This document shows, piece by piece, positions 21,321 through 32,924 of a stretch of 64,000 nt of DNA. The notes beneath the pieces are model-generated. The model searched no databases. It was not told the origin of the DNA and saw only the letters and a list, made by a program, of their open reading frames with translations. A program made the position numbers and the translations under genes. The DNA comes from Micrasema longulum (Eukaryota; Arthropoda; Insecta; Trichoptera; Brachycentridae). Location: NCBI GenBank assembly GCA_022494885.1, contig JAGVSM010000222.1, positions 1-64,000 on the forward strand, in the 5' to 3' direction. The stretch's first letter is position 1. Each line of letters opens with the position of its first letter.

Positions 21321-22065
21321 TGTTTCGAGTATACATATATTAAATAGATTTAAAATGTTGATAATCAATATATATTTGAATGATAATTAGACATAAGTTC
21401 ATTTAGGGACGTACATATATTACAACATTATTTGTACTATTTTCAGACCAAATAAAAAATATAAAAACCAGTATTATGATGCTAAAACAAACAAATACAA
21501 CCTAATTATTGTATTTCGTCTTTTTTGTATTATTCGTTCATGTATTTTTTAACGTATTTATCACAACTAAAATAGATTGCATTTCAAAGAAGGGAACATA
21601 GATGTCTAGGCATTAACAATGTGTGGGGCCAGAGAGTGAAGTACAAGAATGTGTTATTGTCTATGCGCGCATTGCCCAATGGACCATCAATGAAGTGCAT
21701 CACGTCACCCGCATTTTTTTGCCTTCACCAGCATTCAGATCTTTTACATAGTATTCTTCATTTTATTTATGAAACCACTACATTTTCGTGTGTTTAATAA
21801 ATCTAAATTATAAATAACTTTATATCTTTTATTTACCTATTCCTTGAGGTTAAATTAATTCAATCGATTTTTTTAATAAACCGCAAACTACACCTCTACA
21901 AACTTCTACACACTGGTGACCGATGACAATTCACGTCTATCTTAAACTTTTATTACTTTTCAAATCAGAAACTAGAATTAAATTATATTAAAAGCCTTAT
22001 CTAATAAATTAGTTTACAGCAATTTATGAAAGTTTTATTACGTCGAAATTAGAGCGCGTCAAACC
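21321..22065. other. Nothing recognised
   Basis: AT-rich; no frame or shared repeat seen. Confidence 0.4.
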
Positions 22066-22069
22066 ATCT

Positions 22070-22310
22070 ACAGGGGCTTTTGAACTGCCTTGACTGGTTG
22101 AGTGGTCACTTTACACACTTGTGTTACATTCACTATTCTACCTATGTTTAAACACACATATTTCTTTGATTCTTCCCACTGTTTTTACTAATTAACGAAG
22201 CTGAAACCTTTATTGATGCTCGTCAGGTTCATATGACTGAATTATTTAGACTTGTACATTCTACATGTTAGACAAAGTCTGAGAGTATTTTTCAATTTTT
22301 ATACTTCTTT
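22070..22310 (+). repeat. Foldback family, half copy
   Basis: Arm piece 'ggtcactttacacactt', 'ttacattcactattctacct' and loop piece 'gctgaaacctttattgatg', 'atgactgaattattt'. The opposite arm is not seen. Confidence 0.55.
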
Positions 22311-22980
22311 ACATTGGTTTAATCAACATAATTTTCATTTTGTTCTAATCTTGTAGAAAAAAACGGGATTTAACTTTCTTTAATTCTTAAAGTTAAGGAA
22401 AATCTCCTTTTGGCTCGTTATCAAACAAAACTTTCACATCAGATCGTTTAATTTAATGTAGCGTTCGTTATTAATTCATGTTTATCGTGTATACGTACCC
22501 ACTCCTTATATTCTCTTATCAGTGAAAAAAAAACTAGAATAAAATATCTAGATTGCTTTTAGTTTTCAGATAAAATATGTGTTAACGATCCAGCAGGACG
22601 CGGGCGCTTCTTTTTAATGCAAAACAGTTCTCACCACAACACGTTCGGTGCAATTAGTAAAATAAGCTCCACTTCGTTAGTGAATACAAATTGCCCTAAT
22701 TAAGAAAACAACAGGTTAAACTAACCGATAAAATCCACCGCAAAGAGTGCTAACATGTTTATGAAATGATAAACAATAATATTGCCTTATTAAAGCTTGA
22801 ATATTCCTCAGGTTTTTTAAATGAATACATAATACAAATTAAAGCGAGTCATTGTCATTACCATTTTTTGTTCGCACTCAAAAACATTTAGGAGGTTTTG
22901 AATTGATAAAACTAATTGAATTTCATTAAACTACTGTAGGAATAGAAATAACTAACATACCTTTGTTAAAAATATATTTA
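22311..22980. other. Nothing recognised
   Basis: AT-rich; no frame or shared repeat seen. Confidence 0.4.
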
Positions 22981-22984
22981 ATAA

Positions 22985-23310
22985 AATTGAAAACTTGGAT
23001 TCAATTCGTACGGCACAAAAATTCCTTGCTTTTGAATCACTCCTAATGCTTTTAAACGTTAAGCAACTGTTATGTGATCAACTCCTTATAATTCTGCGCG
23101 TTCATTTTGCGTCTGGCATAAGTCTTCTTCGAGTCATACTTCTAATTCTTTTTCTTCAATCTTTTTCGTTGCCTAGAGCGCTCTTTATGTTCTACATCAA
23201 AATCAGTATATTTTTCAAAGCGTCAAAACCAATGTCTGCATGTTGTTTTCAATAGAGCATAGTCGCCGTAAGTCCCAACGAAAATCTTATGTGCTTCAGC
23301 TGCCGGCATT
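22985..23310 (-). pseudogene. Mariner transposase, N-terminal remnant
   Basis: Minus-strand frames give 'MPAAEAHKIFVGTYGDYAL', 'TTCRHWF', 'FEKYTDFDVEHKERS', then the 'KRLKALG...QKQG..VPYEL' type segment. This is the N-terminal DNA-binding region of a mariner transposase (Paired-like helix-turn-helix) from a family different from the element at 15487. Frameshifts and stops, no catalytic part and no TIR seen. Confidence 0.7.
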
Positions 23311-23379
23311 TTTTAAAAAAAAGTAAAACATTTACATTTCTCGCAAATACTTTTTTTTGTGTGACGAAATTTGACATGT

Positions 23380-24370
23380 TTAACGTTTTTTTTTTTTTTT
23401 AAATATATATATACGCCCAATGGGCATTTTAATGGACACATTTATACATAGAAAATTATGATAAAAAAAGTTGAAAGACTCAATGGTTTATAGTAGACTT
23501 TGTGGGAGTGGAAGCGGTAGAGAGATGTTTATAATTGAATTTGATTCAGTGATCGTTTGAGAGAAGACAACTTGTTATTAAAGAAATCAAGACTGGTATG
23601 TTTGTTAGCAGACCTAAGAATTCTGGGCATAGGGGAATGAAAACCATGGTTAGTTCTATGTTTATCGGTATGAAAGAGTTGTTTTGTATGAGGTTTCTAG
23701 TTAGGATATTTAATTTTACTGAGCTCAGTGGTTCAGGCGTACCAAAGAGTGAGTTGAGAATTTTAAAAAGGACTATAAAGTTGGATTTATTTCGACTGTC
23801 TTGAAGAGAAGATATATTCAAGGTAGTTTCTAACTCATTGTACGTATATAGGTCTTTTGATAAGCCCAACTTCCAGCCTATCTTTCTCAAAAATCGATGT
23901 TGAACTGATTTAATATTCTTGATGTGAACATCATAATATGGAGACTAGATAACAGAGGAATACTCTGGGTGCGGGCGAACTAGGGAACAGAAGAGAGTTT
24001 TAAGGGTATTGATATTTTTGAAGTCAGCTGTGCTTCTGTCAATATATCCAAGAAGTTTTAAGGATTTATTGGTAACATGTTAAATATGAATTGTAATGAA
24101 TTGTATGAAATTGAAAGTTAAGTGTCAAGTATAATACCTAAATCTCGTATACTAGACACAGATGATAATATTTCATCGTTCAGTGAGTAGTCGTATTTGA
24201 TTGGATTTTCCAGACGAAAAAATCTCATAACCTTGCACTTACTTAAGTTGAGATGTAGATTATTGGATGAAAATATGTCGTTTACACTTCGGCGGAATAA
24301 CATATTATACTGTTATTGTAAGCCTGATGGGAGAGCTTCACGATGAAGTTGGCAATAGTATTGACTGATG
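23380..24370 (-). mobile_element. Jockey/CR1-type LINE, 5'-truncated, decayed
   Basis: Reading from the right on the minus strand: 'LHLNLSKCKVMRFFRLENPI' and 'SSVSSIRDLGIILDT' (24118-24303), then through frame breaks 'KSLKLLGYIDRSTADFKNIN', 'SLVRPHPEYSSVI' and 'HIKNIKSVQHRFLRKIGWKL', then 23546-23890 with the C-terminal block. The 3' end is a T-run on the plus strand at 23388-23402 with a TA-rich tail. Three frames are needed, so it is a pseudogene. Catalytic motif absent. Confidence 0.75.
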
Positions 24371-24589
24371 TTAAAATACTAAGATTACATCATCCGTTGA
24401 GAAATAGCGAGAACTTATTTAAGTCCCTATTATTAAAAATAGTAAGAAATGAAAAAAATATTATGACTTTTTACAGGAAAGAAATTAAATAAAATCTGTT
24501 ATATATCCTAATGGATGTCTCAGCATTTGTAGCCACTGCTTGATCAGAGGTTAGTCGATCCACCCTGCATTGGCTTTAAGAAGCATATT

Positions 24590-24705
24590 GTTGGAGATTT
24601 TGTGAACTTGTCAGAGCCTCCGGACTCTTTGGCAAAGTAGGGCAGCGAAGGAGTTTACCTGTCCTGCCGTAAACGTTTTGGAGGTACTGAAGTACCTAGA
24701 CAGTT
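24590..24705 (+). repeat. Repeat family F copy
   Basis: 'ctctttggcaaagtagg', 'gcagcgaaggagtttacc' and 'agtacctagacagttcaaac' recur at 40975-41078. Non-coding; class unknown. Confidence 0.55.
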
Positions 24706-24711
24706 CAAACA

Positions 24712-24925
24712 ATAGAGAAATATAACGTCGTACAAATACTGATAAAAATATGTGAAATGGATTTAATAAAATTAGTTGTATTTTCAAAATCAATATGGAT
24801 ATTGTGGGATAATGTTTTCATTCATATTTTTTTCAATAAAATTAGTTGAAAATATGTCTCAACGAAAACGCGACACGTTTGGCCGTGACGATTGTGACGT
24901 CAAGAACGGTCATCTGTAACTTATT
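24712..24925 (+). repeat. Repeat family E copy
   Basis: 'ctgataaaaatatgtgaaat', 'aaaatcaatatggatattgt' and 'caacgaaaacgcgacacgtt', then 'gtgacgtcaag'. Continuous, unlike the copy at 4258. Confidence 0.6.
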
Positions 24926-24929
24926 CTAC

Positions 24930-25450
24930 ACGGCTTGAGTATAATCATTAAAATTTTCATGTGTATCAATGCATAACAAAATAAATCAAATATTGCAAAG
25001 TTTCGTTGTATTTCCGTTTACAGCAAAGAAAAACCAATTTATTTAAAGTGCGTTTTGATATTTATATCCTTGCGTAGGATAAACTTTTAAACATACCTGT
25101 GGGCATACAAAATAAAATGGCCATGAATTATTTAAAGGAAAAATAAAATATGTATTTACTGTCCTATCCCTTTACTCATAAATTCCAGTAAGCCGCGAAC
25201 ATAAAAGACCCAGCCGTAGCCGCCTTTTTCGCAGTAAGGAGCGGATCTTATGCTTTTTAGCGAACCGCATATATTTCGAAAATTGAGTTATTTGAGGACC
25301 AGCAAGCACTCCGTATATTTTATAATACCTACATTCGCGCCACCTTGTTGCCGTGAATTTTTACTTTATCATTCGCAGCGTGAAGCATCCATTTTTTGTT
25401 ATATAAGGATGTGTTTACTTCTTACCAAAGAGTTACTGTATTAATAAAAT
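24930..25450. other. Nothing recognised
   Basis: No repeat shared in the window. The 64-codon frame at 25250-25444 has no support. Confidence 0.35.
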
Positions 25451-25454
25451 ATCA

Positions 25455-25490
25455 AATAATAATAATAATTATTATTATTATTATTATCAT
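25455..25490. repeat. AAT/ATT microsatellite
   Basis: Tandem 'aat' units turn into 'att' units, making a self-complementary stretch. It abuts the 3' end of a minus-strand LINE. Confidence 0.8.
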
Positions 25491-25494
25491 AGTT

Positions 25495-26065
25495 TATTAA
25501 CAAAAATATCAATAACTTAATCTACAACATAAACATTTAGGTAATAGATTTCTCTGGATCATGTCTAGTCTGCCTAACTAGGTACAACCTGTTTTAAGGC
25601 AGACATTTTTATGCAAAAATAAACAAAAACATTACTACCTACTGGTTAATAAAATATACTGTTATACAAAATAATTTATTAGGAATTTATTTTGAGTAAA
25701 TTTTCCGATTTTTTTTGGCCTAAACCCCGTAACCATTTTTTTACAAATTTGTTAAATTGAATTCGGGTCATGGTTTTGCAATCTTTGGGTAACATATTGA
25801 ATATTTTGGGGCCCAGAAACCTGAAATTTCTTTCCCCGAATTCAGAGATTGTGATAGACCCTATGACCCATCCTCTAGTTTGCCTTCTGGTAGTGTGGGA
25901 GTGTTCCTTTTGGGATTTGATAGAATAATTTACTTGCACAAACATTATTATTCTAAAAATATATAATAGTCTTATATGTAAGATCTCGAATTCCTCAATT
26001 AACTTGACGCTGGGGTACCTGAAGGGCTTTTTAAAAATTATTTTAATGGTTGATTTTTAAGCAGA
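25495..26065 (-). mobile_element. LINE 'D' family C-terminus and 3' UTR, copy 1
   Basis: The minus frame 25679..25945 reads 'HSHTTRRQTRGWVIG', 'SEFGERNFRFLGPKIFNMLP' and 'FNKFVKKWLRGLG', the C-terminal end of a CR1-group reverse transcriptase. To its right earlier RT sequence is decayed. Copies 2 and 3 are at 28955-29775 and 57520-58145. Confidence 0.7.
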
Positions 26066-26215
26066 TTCGAGAGGTTTTAATATCAATTTATTACTAATAA
26101 AAATATAGTTTTTCCTGTATCTGGGAGGATCTACATATTTTTATATACCTACATATATGTATATTATTTCCGCGTATCGGATATATTTAATAAAAGAGGC
26201 AAAATTACCAGTTCA

Positions 26216-27395
26216 CAATTGAGCCCTGGTCCCGACCCTGATGTAAAGGAGCGAAGTATGGACTTGACAAAGTGTAAAAACAGAGATGTCAGTAGGCTAA
26301 ATGCTGTCGAAATGCGATCTCTCGGGCGAATGTGCGGTAAAACTCAGTATAAATTACACATTAGGAACATAGAGAGAATTCAAAAAAAGTATTTGAGATT
26401 CGTAAATTTTAAATTAAATATTCCCTTAGATAACATAAATTACACGTATTTATTAGACACTTTAAATTTAATTTTATTAGAAGATCGTAGAAAAATAAAT
26501 GACCTCCTTTTTTTATTTAAAATTTTTAATTCGGACCTCAATTGTTGTGAACTCCTGAATCTCATTAACTTCAAAATACCTAATCGAGTCACTAGAAGTA
26601 CGGAGTTGTTTGCAACTACGAGTACACACGTGGGTACTAACTATGCACGACACTCTCCGATTCCGCGTTTACATTCCTTAGCCAACAAATTTACTTGTGA
26701 AATAGACATTTTTAATACGACAATTATCAATTTTAAAACGTTCTTAAATGCACTGTTTGAAACAAATTATTAATGTCGTAATAAAACTTTCTTTTTCATA
26801 CAATTCTTTCTCTTTTTTTGATGTGTATTATTATTATCTTATCTCTTTGCATGGCAGTATGCTTCTTATTGTTTCTAAATGTATACAAAAAAGCATTGTT
26901 TATCTTTTAAATTTTTCCGCACTATGTTTGTACTTACCTGTATATTTTTTGTAAATGCCCCTTGGGCGTATTGTAAAATTAAATAAATAAATAAAAATAA
27001 ATAAAACTATGTACGATAGATACACAAATGTTGAGATCCGTACATTATGTAAGGCTGAGATAAGCACTATTGGCAAAATCAAGAAAGGAGCTCTGCGTTG
27101 GTTTGGACGTGAAGATCGAATGGACAGCGAAAGAACGGCTAAAACTATTTACAATGCGAATGTTGATGGATGCAAAAAAAAAGGAAGACCGAAAAAGACA
27201 TGGCATGACCAAATCCTACAAATAGTTTAAGATGGATATGTTAAAAGTCAGAATAATCGGCGCGCGTGCATGAGAAGATGTATGAATGTAGAGGAAGCGA
27301 GATCTGTAAGCAATGATAAAATGAGGTAGAGTTCTATCATCTCTGCCTACCCTTACAAGGAAACGGCAGGACGGCTTGTTTTGTTTGTTTGTTTT
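26216..27395 (+). mobile_element. RTE-X element split by a nested LINE
   Basis: The left part (26216-26344) has 'RLNAVEMRS...RMCGKT'. The right part resumes at 27009 with 'YDRYTNVEIRTLCKAEISTI', 'KKGALRWFGREDRMDSERTA', 'NVDGCKKKGRPKKTWHDQI' and a 3' UTR containing 'atcggcgcgcgtgcatgag'. The halves join exactly as in the uninterrupted copy at 5800-6380. The remaining frame is mostly open, but the catalytic part is missing. Confidence 0.85.
26345..27001 (+). mobile_element. 5'-truncated LINE inserted in RTE-X, 7-bp TSD
   Basis: The 657-bp insert encodes 'IRNIERIQKKYLRFVNFKLN', 'LNLILLEDRRKINDLLFLFK' and 'VTRSTELFATTSTHVGTNYA', ending 'SLANKF', a Jockey/CR1-group C-terminus, then a 3' UTR ending in AAAT repeats. 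The seven bases taaaact at 26338-26344 are repeated at 27002-27008. Because the insertion is in frame, one reading frame fuses RTE-X and LINE residues (26219..26773); the fusion is accidental. Confidence 0.85.
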
Positions 27396-27399
27396 TATG

Positions 27400-27980
27400 T
27401 ATTTAATGTAGGATAGTGATCCTATGGAACAAACCTTTTGAACTTTTTCAAAGATGGTGGATGGTAGTTAAACCTTTAGTGTAATTAATATATGAAACCT
27501 TTACATTCTGATTTTCCTGTTATATTTATCCTTTAAACTATTTTATTGTGTAATTTGATTTTTACATTTAGTTTTATATCGTTATAAGCTTCTAATGAAC
27601 GTGTTTTGTAATTTTTCACTTTTTTTTTATCAAAACCATACAAAAATTAATATTTAAATTATCAAGTCCTACTGAACTGAATAAAATGCAATTAGTTAGC
27701 AGGTGCTTATAGTTAAGTTATAATATATACAAAATATTATCTCTTAAATTCTATTAACACAAAAACTCTTATTACTATGAAAAAAAAATATATGAAAATA
27801 TTAATAGTCCAAATAAAAAAGAAAAACACAAAAAAAAACTTTTGTTTCATAATTTTTTGTTAAAAAAAATGCATATTTTGAAAAAATAATCAAACCAAAT
27901 ACCTATGTTCATATTATAAGTTTCGTAAAAGGCAAATTTGCTGTTTGTGTTATTAAAATAAAATATATGATCATCATCGT
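27400..27980. other. Nothing recognised
   Basis: AT-rich, with A-runs near 27780-27870. Confidence 0.4.
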
Positions 27981-27984
27981 CATT

Positions 27985-28232
27985 TCCATTTCCGCACCTA
28001 ATAATGCATAGGGCACTGCATTGGTACACCAATCGCAGCGTATCTTGATCATTTTTGTTACATGAAAGTAAGATGATCAGTCTTACGTTCAGGTACCAGT
28101 CCATGGACTATGAAATATTCTAATGTAAAAACACTCTTTCAAATAAATATTTCATGTCAACTATGTCGGGAATCGAACCCGAGACCTCTTCATGGTAGGC
28201 AAACGCGCTGAATATTACACTACGAGGTCGAC
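27985..28232 (-). repeat. SINE-A, full-length
   Basis: On the minus strand: head 'gacctcgtagtgtaatattc' (A box), B-box-like 'cgggttcgattcccgac', 'atgaaatatttatttgaaa', 'tccatggactggtacctga', 'cgtaagactgatcatctta', 'caatgcagtgccctatgcat' and a GATGATGA tail. This is the best preserved copy in the window and defines the family at about 245 bp. Confidence 0.85.
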
Positions 28233-28239
28233 AAAATAT

Positions 28240-28945
28240 ATGATAGCTCACTGAAACGAACGTATTAACTTCTAAAGAAATTTAAATCTACGTATAAGTA
28301 TGTGTTAAAGGCGTATTAATTCTTTTAGCTGAATTTGATTCATAATATTATCATTATACAAACATCGATAAAATCTTTCACGTAAAAAAAAATTTTTGCC
28401 TTTAAGTCTTATATTATAGCATAAACGTTGCTTGAAAAAAAATGTGTTTTGAGATTTTGCGAGAAAAAAGCGATAATAGATAAAATTAAATGTTAGTTGC
28501 TGTACATTACACAAAAATGAAAAAAATGAACGTTTTCTAGAAAATTTTTGGAAAAGTAAAAAAATAAAAAAGTTAACTATAAAATCACCAAATTTGTTCA
28601 TTTTATACTAGAGCACCTACCATGTTTTAAAATAAAATATGAAAAAAAACTATAGTACGTACCGTTCAAAATAATCTCCATTTTCTTTTAACAACAAGAC
28701 CGTAGCGCCACAATTAGCGAATGAATCTAACCTATATAAATGTATGTACTTTAAAATGCAATCATTAGTAAACGCATGAATTATTCAGACCAATTAAGCA
28801 TGCATTTGTCAAGTTGATTATCCTGTAACACTTCCATGACGTCATCGTTCTAAAATTCTGCAGTGGATTTATAGCGTTTAGCTTGTATGAAGTAAAACAA
28901 TTCCTGTCCTGACAATTCCAGTAATCTACTACATTTTTGTGATAA
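28240..28945. other. Nothing recognised
   Basis: AT-rich. The 98-codon minus frame 28305-28601 is compositionally biased (Phe, Lys, Arg, Asn) and resembles no family I know. Confidence 0.35.
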
Positions 28946-28954
28946 TAGATTTAT

Positions 28955-29775
28955 CTAGACTTTGTTAAGTTTGTAAATAAGTTTAATTATGAATACTATT
29001 ATTTTTCGATAAGTTATAAGTAACTTTTCCGGCTTCTCATAACCTAAAACAACAAGCCATATGTTTGCAGATTTATTCATTTGAATCCGGTACACGGTTT
29101 TACAATGTTTGGGCAATACATTGAATATGTTGGGTAACAAAACCAAAATTTTCTTTGCCTGAATTCAGAACTTGGGGTTGATCCTTTGACCCATTCTCTA
29201 GTTTGACTCCTGGGCCTCGATTATAATGGGAAGATAAAATTTATCTTCAATTTTATCTACAAAGTAAAATTAAGTTTTTTTTATGAAAAAAAAAATATAT
29301 TTTTACAATTTTTCGTTTCTAAGCGTGTTCAATTACCGGTTACTGATGAATGTATTTTAAATTTTTATACAAATATACACTATTTTGTACTTAAATATAG
29401 ATTTTAGCTTATAGCGTCTCATACCCGTATGCAGAGACAAACCTCAAGGTGAGGAAAGTACATTCTATTGTCTTCACCTTCGGGTTATTCTCAGCATTTG
29501 AAATTAGAATGTACTTTCCTTACGTTAAGTTTTGTCTCTGCATACGGGTATCAGTGTATACCGAAGAAGATAGCCGTTCATAATCGCAGCTCTGTTAGTG
29601 TGGGTGTGTCTCTTTATGATTTAGCAGAAAAATTTACTTTTACATACAACATAAAAATATACAATTGCCTATTATCTAAAATCCTGAATTCTTTAAATAA
29701 CTTATCGATGGGCTACCTGAAAGGCTTTAATAAAAATATTTTGATGATTAATTCATTTTAGCATTTAATTTTTTA
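28955..29775 (-). mobile_element. LINE 'D' copy 2, split by a hairpin-bearing insert
   Basis: The C-terminal part (28955-29212) has 'LLPNIFNVLPKHCKTVYRIQ'. The upstream part (29589-29775) matches 25920-26060. The two halves join at the same place as in copies 1 and 3, where 'gtagtgtgggagtgt' is continuous. The insert between is described separately. Confidence 0.7.
29213..29588. repeat. Insert with 47-bp inverted repeat
   Basis: Bases 29421-29467 and 29505-29551 are inverted complements with a few mismatches: 'atacccgtatgcagagacaa' on the left, 'ttgtctctgcatacgggtat' on the right. The 37-bp spacer is unique. It interrupts LINE D, so it is probably a small non-autonomous element or part of one. 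Exact ends are uncertain. Confidence 0.5.
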
Positions 29776-29779
29776 CTAA

Positions 29780-30978
29780 ATTCTACGTGATATTAATTTC
29801 ATGTTAGTTGAAAACAAACATTACATAGAATTACGTCAATATAGTGTAATTATAATTTATTTTAAACTTGTCATTAGACACGATATTGTTTTATTAATTA
29901 ATATAGTTTCATAAAATGGTACGTGTTTCTTTTCTTCTCGACATGCAAAAACGATATCACGCATTTTCTCCATATAAACAATTATCAAAACATTAAATTG
30001 ACTATAAACAAACTGCTGAGGCGAGCGGATGTAAAATCGCTGAGAAACAAAGAATTAGAGCACGACTTTAAAATCTCATTAGAAAATATACAAGTGAAAA
30101 CACTCTCAGTTCAATCAGTCAGAAGTAAAGACAAGTCGAACATACGCACAGTCACATAACACAGTGAATCAGCTAAAACATGAACTTCAATTACTCAGTT
30201 CAGACATTGCAGTTACGATATTATGTAGTTCGGACAGTCACAGTGAGATCCAGCATAGTCCAGTTCAGTACTCAGTGACTTCAACTTAAAACATCCACCC
30301 AGTTACTCTCTCTGTTAATGTATTAATTGATCATGTAATAAATACAATTCAACCCTCAACATCGTTCTCTTTTGTAACCTCCAACTGAGTAAAAGTTCCC
30401 GTGCTATCATCAAGCATCAAAGCCCACAAGACTGCCAAAGTGCACTTATTTTTCATAGAAGTTTAAATAACTAAAATAAAACAATGAATTATATTACTCT
30501 AAGGTTTACCATCGAATACATTTCTTTGCTGCAGTCAGATAGATGGAATTATAGGTTTTTGGTGATCACTCGAGTCCCAATTTCTTTACCTGTAATCCTT
30601 TTTTCAACTTTTATCACACGCTTACGAAAGAAAACTCCTCGTTTTAAATCCCCACTCTAATTCCTGCCTTAGTCCTGATTCAGCCCCACAGACAGCCTAA
30701 GTATTCTGCTTGTCAAACATAAAGGATACGACTAGGGGCGGTTTATAATGGGGATTATGTCGCAGTTAGACCTTATCTCGTTTTATTTCTAACCTCAAAT
30801 AAAAGGGATGATACGAGTATAATGATATTACATACCTTTGCGAATATTTTTCTTAGTAGTTTACTCAGTATACAATGTTACAAATAAATACAATTTTTAT
30901 AATATTTGCATCAACGTTTCCCATTACGTGAGGAAAAAACTATGTTTATGTACATAATGTACAAATTTATTTATCTAT

Positions 30979-30980
<2 letters not shown>
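29780..30980. other. Nothing firmly recognised
   Basis: A stretch at 30070-30360 is rich in 'cagtc' and 'cagttc' words and holds 'aataaatacaattc'. It looks loosely like an LTR, but no ends or primer binding site were found. Confidence 0.3.

Positions 30981-30984
<4 letters not shown>

Positions 30985-31010
<26 letters not shown>
30985..31010. repeat. TA microsatellite
   Basis: Thirteen TA units followed by a degenerate TA-rich tract. Confidence 0.85.
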
Positions 31011-31016
<6 letters not shown>

Positions 31017-31059
31017 TATACATATTTATATATGTATATATATTAACATATAACAACAG

Positions 31060-31145
31060 AGATAAAGAACATTTAAGATGAGGTAATATAGAAGTCTAGG
31101 CATCTACAGGGCTTATGACCTGCCAATAGCTGGTTTAAGTGGCCT
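31060..31145 (+). repeat. Foldback family arm fragment
   Basis: 'aacagagataaagaac', 'agtctaggcatctacaggg', 'cttatgacctgcc' and 'ctggtttaagtggcc'. It stops in mid-arm. Confidence 0.6.
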
Positions 31146-31184
31146 AAATAATTTGATTAATAATCGAATATAATGATATTAATC

Positions 31185-31282
31185 TTACGCTTAAAGGCAC
31201 CATTAAAGCAAAGATTTGATATGGGGATCCCAACCCGGGACCTTAAAATTGGTAAGCTAACACTCTAACCACTAAACTTTTA
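31185..31282 (-). repeat. tRNA-derived SINE fragment (SINE-A-like)
   Basis: On the minus strand: A-box-like 'tagtggttagagtgtt', B-box-like 'gggttgggatcc', then 'cctttaagcgtaag' as in the SINE-A body. Middle section shortened. Confidence 0.5.
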
Positions 31283-31292
31283 TCCTAAAAAA

Positions 31293-31478
31293 TCGGGTTG
31301 TGGTCCCGTGGCTAGTGTCTCGGACTCACGGACCAAAGGTCCGAGGTTCGAATTCCACTCTACCCCAACTTGATTCCATTTTATAATAGTGAGTTATTTA
31401 CAACTCGTTGAAAATGGCCCTCAAAATTAAATATTTGGGTAAATCATAAGAAAGCAAATATTTCTTTTTAAAAAAAAA
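31293..31478 (+). repeat. SINE-B copy
   Basis: 'aatcgggttgtggtcccgtg', 'aggttcgaattccactctac', 'gtgagttatttacaactcg', 'aaatatttgggtaaatcata' and an A-rich end. Nearly identical in layout to 57153. Confidence 0.85.
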
Positions 31479-31492
31479 AAATTTAAAAAAAT

Positions 31493-31600
31493 CCTCACTC
31501 GAGTTCCTATTTTGGGATTTTTGCCTGAGAATTGCGATCTAGTTTTAAGGGTTCTGATTCTATTTCACACACAAAACTGTATTCTTGATACGCATGAACA
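31493..31600. repeat. SINE-D body-like fragment
   Basis: 'cactcgagttccta', 'tttgggatttttg' and 'ggttctgattctatttcaca' follow the same order as 8695-8790. Confidence 0.4.
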
Positions 31601-31674
31601 CAGATAAAATAGCCAATCTTACAGCGTGTAAAATTATGACGCAAACCCCGTGAATGCCTTTATTTATGTATTAT

Positions 31675-31748
31675 CTTCCCAAAATAAAATCCAATCTGTG
31701 ACGCCAGTTTCACAGCTGATCGTCTTCACAACTGCGCCATGGTGCTGG
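31675..31748 (-). repeat. SINE-C head
   Basis: On the minus strand 'catggcgcagttgtgaagac' (A-box-like) and 'gtgaaactggcgtcacag'. Shared with 44888-44975. Confidence 0.5.
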
Positions 31749-31999
31749 TCTTTGAATAGTTTTACTGCGTAGTAATTTGGTGCAAATTTCCTAAATAAAA
31801 TTTGATTTGCCGACCGGTTTCAGAACACGCCTGTTCCTTTATCAGGTTAATAATGCTTTTGCAACGAAAATCAATTCTCGCGTTCGTTTCCCTTATCCGA
31901 CTGGTTCTAAGTAAGGCACGTATTATGTAAATCCTCGAATATAGACGTCAGGGCTGGATTGGGTATTTGCATACGCAAACTGGCACGAGGAACTTTCTA
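31749..31999. other. Nothing recognised
   Basis: No shared repeat or frame. Confidence 0.35.
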
Positions 32000-32470
32000 G
32001 TGCATATGGCTCATTGGAATTTCACCTCACTTAATAGTACCCCACTTCTCTACTACGGTTTTCTAAGAGTTTTGTCTAGTCCGAACAAAGGAATAATAAG
32101 GCACTTTTAAGTTTGTGACAAATGCAATGAGGATCTTCACCCTTACGGAAAATAATACAAAAATGTTTTCTTACGCGTGGTAAGTTTTTTGTTTTTAAAT
32201 GTACGAAAATAATATTAAAATATATTTTAATAAAAACCAACTACTTTGAACGACGTCGCTAGTTCATATAAATCAACCAATGATAAGAGAGTCGTGAAAG
32301 ATTTCCGGTTTACTTATCATCAAAGGCAGAACTAACCGAGAAGAAGCGGAAGAGAACTTGTGATGTCACACGCGGATCGATTTCAGAAAAAACATAACCT
32401 TAAAAAGTCATGGCGCTGATAATACGCCACACTAAGATTTTTAACAAAAAAAATTACTTAGTTTAATAGT
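32000..32470 (+). repeat. Repeat family H copy
   Basis: 'gctcattggaattt', 'ttttcttacgcg', 'ctttgaacgacgtcgctagt', 'aatcaaccaatga', 'gtgatgtcacacgcgg' and 'gatttcag', shared with 54190-54475. It may be 100 bases shorter on the left. Confidence 0.5.
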
Positions 32471-32474
32471 ATAT

Positions 32475-32920
32475 TAACAAATTAAAAAACCACTGAATTT
32501 TGTTTTGTTTTGTATTTAAATCTTGAAAATAATAATTCTGCAATTACTTCGGATTCCACATACGGTGCGAATTACATCAATTCAAACAGCGGGTTATTAA
32601 GTCAATAGGTACTTTTGCAATTATGTGTCTATTTTTGGCGGCAATATCAAGCTGGAAAAGTCTCCGTAATTTGAAACCCGAACGTATCTGCTTGCATTCA
32701 GTTATTGGTTACTGGCGCATCCTGGCTTAACGTAGCGCCGCGGTCTACATTGTGATTGGTTCTTCATTTATATTGAGAATCAAGCCAACCAATCCGAGAC
32801 CATTCGGATTCACTTTATTTCAGGATTGCGGGTTTTTAGAATCCGGATCGAGATTCGAAAATAGTTCGAGCGTAAACATTGTCATGAGAATTAAAACATC
32901 TGTTGTTCTTTTCTTTAAAC
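32475..32920. other. Nothing recognised
   Basis: Moderate GC around 32640-32880 with no usable frame. Confidence 0.35.
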
Positions 32921-32924
32921 ATTT

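Noticed and set aside
26219..26773. 184-codon open frame as a possible gene.
   Set aside because: It is an accidental in-frame join of RTE-X and a nested LINE, shown by the 7-bp target duplication.
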